From the NCBI RefSeq assembly GCF_040649515.1, contig NZ_JBEZFP010000013.1, positions 44,673 through 108,672 on the forward strand: DNA of 64,000 bases, written 5' to 3'. Source of the stretch: Yinghuangia elevatio. Its GTDB lineage: Bacteria; Actinomycetota; Actinomycetes; Streptomycetales; Streptomycetaceae. Position numbers and translations under genes: made by a program. Below the pieces are notes generated by a model, which worked only from the letters and a program-made list of their open reading frames with translations, was not told the origin of the DNA and made no database searches. Shown one piece after another: positions 60,402 through 64,000 of the stretch. Every line of letters begins with the position of its first letter. Positions within the stretch are counted from its first letter, which is position 1.

Positions 60402-61208
60402 GTGAAGAAGCTCTCCGCACGACGGCGCCATCCCCTGGCGGCGCTTGTCGTCCTACTCTTCGCGCTCGCGGCGACCGGGGGGCTGTACGCCGCTTTCGCG
60501 CCCGCCAAGAAGGCCCAGGCCGAGGATGCGCCGACCGCACTGGCCAAGATCGAAGAGGGCAAGAAGCTCTACCTGAGCGGCTGTTCGAGCTGCCACGGCC
60601 TCAACGGCCAGGGCACGAGCGACGGCCCGTCCCTCGTCGGCGTGGGTCCGGCCGCGGTCGACTTCCAGGTCATGACCGGCCGCATGCCCCTGCAGCAGCA
60701 GGGTCCGCAGGCGCCGCGCAAGCCGGTCGTCTACACCCAGGCGCAGGCCGACCTGCTCGGCCTGTTCATCGGGTCGCTCGGTGCGGGTCCGGCGGTGCCG
60801 CGCGAGGAGGAGTACGCCCTCGACGGCGACATCCAGGAGGGCGGTGAGCTCTTCCGTACGAACTGCTCGCAGTGCCACAACTTCTCCGGTGAGGGCGGCG
60901 CGCTCCCCGAGGGCCGCTTCGCCCCCTCGCTGAAGGACGTCGACCCGAAGCACATCTACGAGGCCATGCTGACCGGCCCGCAGAACATGCCGTCGTTCCC
61001 CGACACGATCATGCCGCCGGAGCAGAAGAAGGCCATCGTCACCTACATCACCGGTGTGACGAAGGACGAGCCCAACCCGGGTGGCCTCGGTCTGGGCCGC
61101 CTCGGCCCGGTCTCCGAGGGCCTGTTCGTGTGGATCTTCGGGCTCGGCTTCCTGATCGCCGCCGCCATCTGGATCGCCGCTCGTACCCCCAAGGCCAGGA
61201 CCAAGTGA
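60402..61208 (+). CDS. qcrC: Di-heme cytochrome c subunit of the bcc complex
   Basis: Cytochrome cc of the actinobacterial bcc complex, passing electrons from the Rieske centre directly to the aa3 oxidase. An N-terminal helix (PLAALVVLLFALAATGGLYA) anchors it. Two heme sites are C61SSCH and C155SQCH, each followed by a methionine-bearing segment (TGRMPLQ and NMPSFPDTIMPP). A C-terminal helix follows (SEGLFVWIFGLGFLIAAAIW). 268 residues. GTG 60402 has GAGG at good spacing. Its stop overlaps the qcrA start. Confidence 0.98.
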   Translation: MKKLSARRRHPLAALVVLLFALAATGGLYAAFAPAKKAQAEDAPTALAKIEEGKKLYLSGCSSCHGLNGQGTSDGPSLVGVGPAAVDFQVMTGRMPLQQQGPQAPRKPVVYTQAQADLLGLFIGSLGAGPAVPREEEYALDGDIQEGGELFRTNCSQCHNFSGEGGALPEGRFAPSLKDVDPKHIYEAMLTGPQNMPSFPDTIMPPEQKKAIVTYITGVTKDEPNPGGLGLGRLGPVSEGLFVWIFGLGFLIAAAIWIAARTPKARTK

Positions 61209-62299
61209 GTAGCCACGAGGACATGTCAGAAGAGAAGCTGCCGGCGGCGCACGCCCCGGTCGGGGCTCTCGACCCGTTCGCCGACCCGGGTCTCCCGGAA
61301 CACGAGCCGCGCCGCACCGACATCGACGAGAAGGCCGCCAAGCGGGCCGAACGCCAGGTGTCGCTACTGTTCGTGATCTCGATGCTGGCGACGGTCGGCT
61401 TCATCGCCTCGTACGTCACCATCGACAAAGACAAGATCGTCGACATCTTCTTCTTCGGGAAGATCGGCGCGCTGAACATGGCGCTGGGCTGCACGCTCGG
61501 TGTCGCGCTGTTCTGCATCGGCGCGGGCGCGGTCCACTGGGCGCGCACGCTGATGACCGACGAGGAGATCGTCCAGGAGCGCCACGAGCTGGTCTCCGAC
61601 CCGGACGTCCGCGAAGCGGCCATCCGGGAGTTCCAGCAGGGCGCCGCGGACTCCGGCATCGGCCGCCGTCCGCTGATCCGCCGCACGATGATCGGCGCCA
61701 TGGCGCTCGTCCCGCTGTCCGGCGTCGTGCTGCTGCGCGACCTGGGCCCGCTGCCCGGCACCAAGCTCCGCGAGACCTTCTGGGGCGAGAACAAGCGGCA
61801 CGGCCTCAACGGCGGCAACACGCTGATCATCAACGAGAACACGCACGAGCCGCTGCGTCCCGAGCACATCATCAAGGGCTCGCTGACCATGGGTAAGCCG
61901 AAGGGTCTCGACCAGGAGATCGAGATCGACGGCCGGACCGTGATCAACGAGGAATACCTGACGGAGATGGGCAAGGCGGCGATCCTGCTGGTGCGCCTGG
62001 AGCCGGACGAGATCAAGTCCAAGAAGCAGCTGGACTGGTCGCACGAGGGCATCGTGGCGTACTCGAAGATCTGCACCCACGTGGGCTGCCCGATCGGCCT
62101 GTACGAGCAGCAGACGCACCACCTGCTCTGCCCGTGCCACCAGTCGACGTTCGACCTGGCGGACGACGGCGCCGTCGTCTTCGGCCCGGCCGCCCGCTCG
62201 CTGCCGCAGCTGCAGATCAGGGTCAACGAAGAGGGCTTCCTCGAGGCCGTCGGCGACTTCCACGAGCCGGTCGGCCCGAGTTTCTGGGAGCGTGGCTGA
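61205..62299 (+). CDS. qcrA: Rieske iron-sulfur subunit of the bcc complex
   Basis: Three-helix actinobacterial Rieske protein of 364 residues. Hydrophobic helices near residues 55-75, 90-112 and 165-185. C-terminal cluster site with ligands Cys290 and His292 (CTHVGC) and Cys309 and His312 (CPCHQS), plus the disulfide pair Cys295-Cys311. GTG 61205 overlaps the qcrC stop by four bases (GTGA) and gives MSSHED, like the S. coelicolor N-terminus; ATG 61223 is an alternative. It ends FWERG, one base overlapping the qcrB ATG. Confidence 0.98.
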   Translation: MSSHEDMSEEKLPAAHAPVGALDPFADPGLPEHEPRRTDIDEKAAKRAERQVSLLFVISMLATVGFIASYVTIDKDKIVDIFFFGKIGALNMALGCTLGVALFCIGAGAVHWARTLMTDEEIVQERHELVSDPDVREAAIREFQQGAADSGIGRRPLIRRTMIGAMALVPLSGVVLLRDLGPLPGTKLRETFWGENKRHGLNGGNTLIINENTHEPLRPEHIIKGSLTMGKPKGLDQEIEIDGRTVINEEYLTEMGKAAILLVRLEPDEIKSKKQLDWSHEGIVAYSKICTHVGCPIGLYEQQTHHLLCPCHQSTFDLADDGAVVFGPAARSLPQLQIRVNEEGFLEAVGDFHEPVGPSFWERG

Positions 62300-63939
62300 T
62301 GGCATCGACGACGCACGGCAACAAGGCGGCCGCGGGTCCGGTCCCGGACAACGCCGCCACCAAGACCGCGGACTACTTCGACGAGCGCCTGGGCATCTAC
62401 GGCGCCGCCAAGAAGAACCTGCGCAAGGTCTTCCCGGACCACTGGTCCTTCATGCTGGGTGAGATCGCGCTCTACAGCTTCATCATCATCCTGCTGACCG
62501 GTGTCTGGCTGACGCTGTTCTTCAAGCCCAGCATGACCGAGGTCGTCTACGACGGCTCGTACGTCCCGCTGCAGGGCATCCACATGTCCGAGGCGTACGC
62601 GTCGACGCTGGACATCAGCTTCGACATCCGCGGTGGTCTGGCGATAAGGCAGATCCACCACTGGGCGGCGCTGATCTTCGTCGCCTCGCTGTTCGTGCAC
62701 ATGTTCCGCATCTTCTTCACCGGTGCGTTCCGCAAGCCGCGTGAGATGAACTGGCTCTTCGGGTTCATCCTGCTGGTGCTCGCGATGGTGAACGGCTTCA
62801 CCGGCTACTCGCTGCCGGACGACCTGCTGTCCGGTACGGGTCTGCGCATCGCGGAAGGCGTGGTCCTGGCGATCCCGCTGGTCGGAACGTACCTGCAGTT
62901 CTTCCTGTTCGGCGGGCAGTTCCCGGGCCACGACATCGTGCCGCGGCTGTTCACGATCCACGTGCTGCTGGTCCCGGCGATCATGGTCGGCCTGCTGACC
63001 GTCCACCTGATCCTGGTCTTCTACCACAAGCACACGCAGTTCCCGGGTGCCGGGAAGACCGAGAAGAACGTGGTCGGCCTGCCGCTGCTGCCGGTCTACA
63101 CCGCGAAGGCGGGCGGGTTCTTCTTCATCGTCTTCGGCATCACGGCGCTGCTGGGCGGCCTGGTGCAGATCAACCCGATCTGGTCGTACGGTCCGTACAA
63201 CCCAGGGCAGATCACCGCCGGTTCCCAACCCGACTGGTACATCGGCTTCCTCGAAGGCTCCCTGCGCATCATGCCGAACTGGGAGACCAACCTCTGGGGC
63301 CACACGATCAGCTGGAACGTGCTGATCCCGTCGCTGGTCGTACCGGGTGTGATGTTCACCTTCATCGCGGCGTACCCGTGGCTGGAGGCGTGGGTCACCG
63401 GTGACAAGCGCGAGCACCACCTGCTCGACCGCCCGCGCAACGTGCCGGTCCGCACCGGCCTCGGTGCCGCGTGGATCGCGATGTACCTGGTGCTGTGGAT
63501 CGGTGGCGGCAACGACATCATCGCCACGCACTTCCATCTGTCGATCAACGCGATCACGTGGACCATGCGCGTGCTGTTCTTCGTCGCCCCGGTGCTCGCC
63601 TTCGTGGTGGCCCGCCGGGTCGCGATGGCGCTGCAGCGCCGGGACCGCGACAAGGTCCTGCACGGCCGCGAGACCGGCATCATCAAGAAGCTCCCGCACG
63701 GCGAGTTCATCGAGGTGCACGAGCCCCTCGACGCCGAGAAGCGCTTCTTCCTGACCGCGCACGAGCAGCCGGCCGCGGCCGAACTGCCGCCCGCGGTCGA
63801 CGAGAACGGCGTGGCGCGCAAGCTCAAGCCCGGCGAGAAGCTGCGGGTGCGCCTGTCGCGCTGGTACTTCGCCGAGCCGATCGAGAAGCCGACCGCCGCG
63901 GAGTACGAGGAGATCACGAGCGGCCACGGCCACCACTGA
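62299..63939 (+). CDS. qcrB: Cytochrome b subunit of the bcc complex
   Basis: Quinol-oxidising membrane core with two b hemes, 546 residues. IRQIHHWAALIFVASLFVHMFRIFFTGAFRKPREMNW (heme His ligands), GFTGYSLPDDLLSGTGLRI, HDIVPRLFTIHVLLVPAIMVGLLTVHL (second His pair), QPDWYIGFLEGSLRIMPNWE in the quinone site (PDWY in place of PEWY), and a long hydrophilic C-terminal tail typical of actinobacteria, ending in GHGHH. ATG 62299 overlaps qcrA by one base, with GGAG upstream. QcrB is the target of Q203-type inhibitors in mycobacteria. Confidence 0.98.
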   Translation: MASTTHGNKAAAGPVPDNAATKTADYFDERLGIYGAAKKNLRKVFPDHWSFMLGEIALYSFIIILLTGVWLTLFFKPSMTEVVYDGSYVPLQGIHMSEAYASTLDISFDIRGGLAIRQIHHWAALIFVASLFVHMFRIFFTGAFRKPREMNWLFGFILLVLAMVNGFTGYSLPDDLLSGTGLRIAEGVVLAIPLVGTYLQFFLFGGQFPGHDIVPRLFTIHVLLVPAIMVGLLTVHLILVFYHKHTQFPGAGKTEKNVVGLPLLPVYTAKAGGFFFIVFGITALLGGLVQINPIWSYGPYNPGQITAGSQPDWYIGFLEGSLRIMPNWETNLWGHTISWNVLIPSLVVPGVMFTFIAAYPWLEAWVTGDKREHHLLDRPRNVPVRTGLGAAWIAMYLVLWIGGGNDIIATHFHLSINAITWTMRVLFFVAPVLAFVVARRVAMALQRRDRDKVLHGRETGIIKKLPHGEFIEVHEPLDAEKRFFLTAHEQPAAAELPPAVDENGVARKLKPGEKLRVRLSRWYFAEPIEKPTAAEYEEITSGHGHH

Positions 63940-63968
63940 TCCGACTGCTGACGCCACATCAGCGGGCC

Positions 63969-64000
63969 GAGGGCCCCACCGGAGTTCCGGTGGGGCCCTC
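63969..64000 (+). terminator. Terminator after qcrB
   Basis: GAGGGCCCCACCGG, loop AGTT, CCGGTGGGGCCCTC: a perfect 14-bp stem 30 bases past the qcrB stop, reaching the window end. Marks the end of the ctaE-qcrCAB operon. Confidence 0.9.

Noticed and set aside
61048..63957. A 969-codon open frame antisense to the qcrA-qcrB genes
   Set aside because: It lies opposite conserved heme and Rieske coding sequence, has Arg/Asp/His-rich shadow composition, and lacks an RBS. Long antisense frames are expected at this GC.

Overview
The window is 64 kb of very high-GC chromosomal DNA from an actinomycete. It is most probably a member of Streptomycetaceae (Streptomyces or a close relative). The reasons are extreme third-position GC, frequent GTG starts, a MacRS-type two-component pair, DmdR/IdeR-type iron boxes, a Trp-codon trpE(G) attenuator, and gene neighbours that recall the S. 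coelicolor region around SCO2100-SCO2151. No insertion sequence, phage gene, CRISPR array, tRNA or rRNA was seen. This is core chromosome, not an island. The genus cannot be fixed from sequence reading alone.

Layout. 1-8.4 kb: an edge-truncated membrane protein, an ECF41 sigma factor with its own ECF41-type promoter, a phytoene-desaturase-like oxidoreductase, a Tyr/Pro-rich membrane protein, metF, a polyprenyl diphosphate synthase, a doubtful membrane protein antisense to it, and an RNase Sa-like/barstar pair. 8.5-13.4 kb: thiamine genes (thiE on the minus strand; thiO-thiS-thiG behind a TPP riboswitch on the plus strand), an Rv2175c-like DNA-binding protein and a ferredoxin-reductase-like flavoprotein. 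13.5-18.7 kb: a PASTA Ser/Thr kinase, a sulfite-oxidase-like molybdoenzyme, bacterioferritin and Bfd with iron boxes, and a threonine aldolase. 18.8-22.6 kb: aromatic entry genes (class II DAHP synthase; fused TrpEG with leader peptide and attenuator). 22.8-31 kb: a CBM2-like anchored protein, an SRPBCC protein, 6-phosphofructokinase, an LPRTG surface protein, glycerol kinase and MacRS. 31-49 kb: lipid, glycan and wall genes (PlsC-type acyltransferase, esterase, FadD15-like acyl-CoA ligase, PimB-type and GT87 glycosyltransferases, M48 and gluzincin proteases, an NlpC/P60 hydrolase under a c-di-AMP riboswitch), plus glucokinase, D-lactate dehydrogenase and an ArsA-like ATPase. 49-59.5 kb: a NYN-domain protein, zinc/Cys proteins, a DnaQ-type exonuclease, rhomboid, a stand-alone Lrp/AsnC domain, a class V aminotransferase behind a SAM riboswitch, trpD and a degenerate receiver. 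59.7-64 kb: ctaE-qcrC-qcrA-qcrB, the cytochrome bcc branch of the respiratory supercomplex.

How it fits together. The backbone (metF, prenyl synthase, Rv2175c-like, PknL-type kinase, DAHP synthase, PlsC, ArsA-like, SRPBCC, FadD15, PimB, NlpC/P60, exonuclease, trpD, ctaE-qcrCAB) follows, from memory, the Mycobacterium tuberculosis order Rv2172c-Rv2196. That makes it an old actinobacterial superlocus linking aromatic biosynthesis, phosphoinositol-mannoside and lipid synthesis, wall hydrolysis and aerobic respiration. Thiamine, iron storage and glycolytic genes are set into it. Four RNA-level controls are legible directly: TPP, c-di-AMP and SAM riboswitches and the trp attenuator. No wholly new multigene system was found. 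The best leads are the SAM riboswitch in front of an unassigned class V aminotransferase, the c-di-AMP leader with an RBS-enclosing hairpin, the ArsA-like protein without P-loop lysines, the degenerate receiver, and several SD sites buried in terminator-like hairpins.
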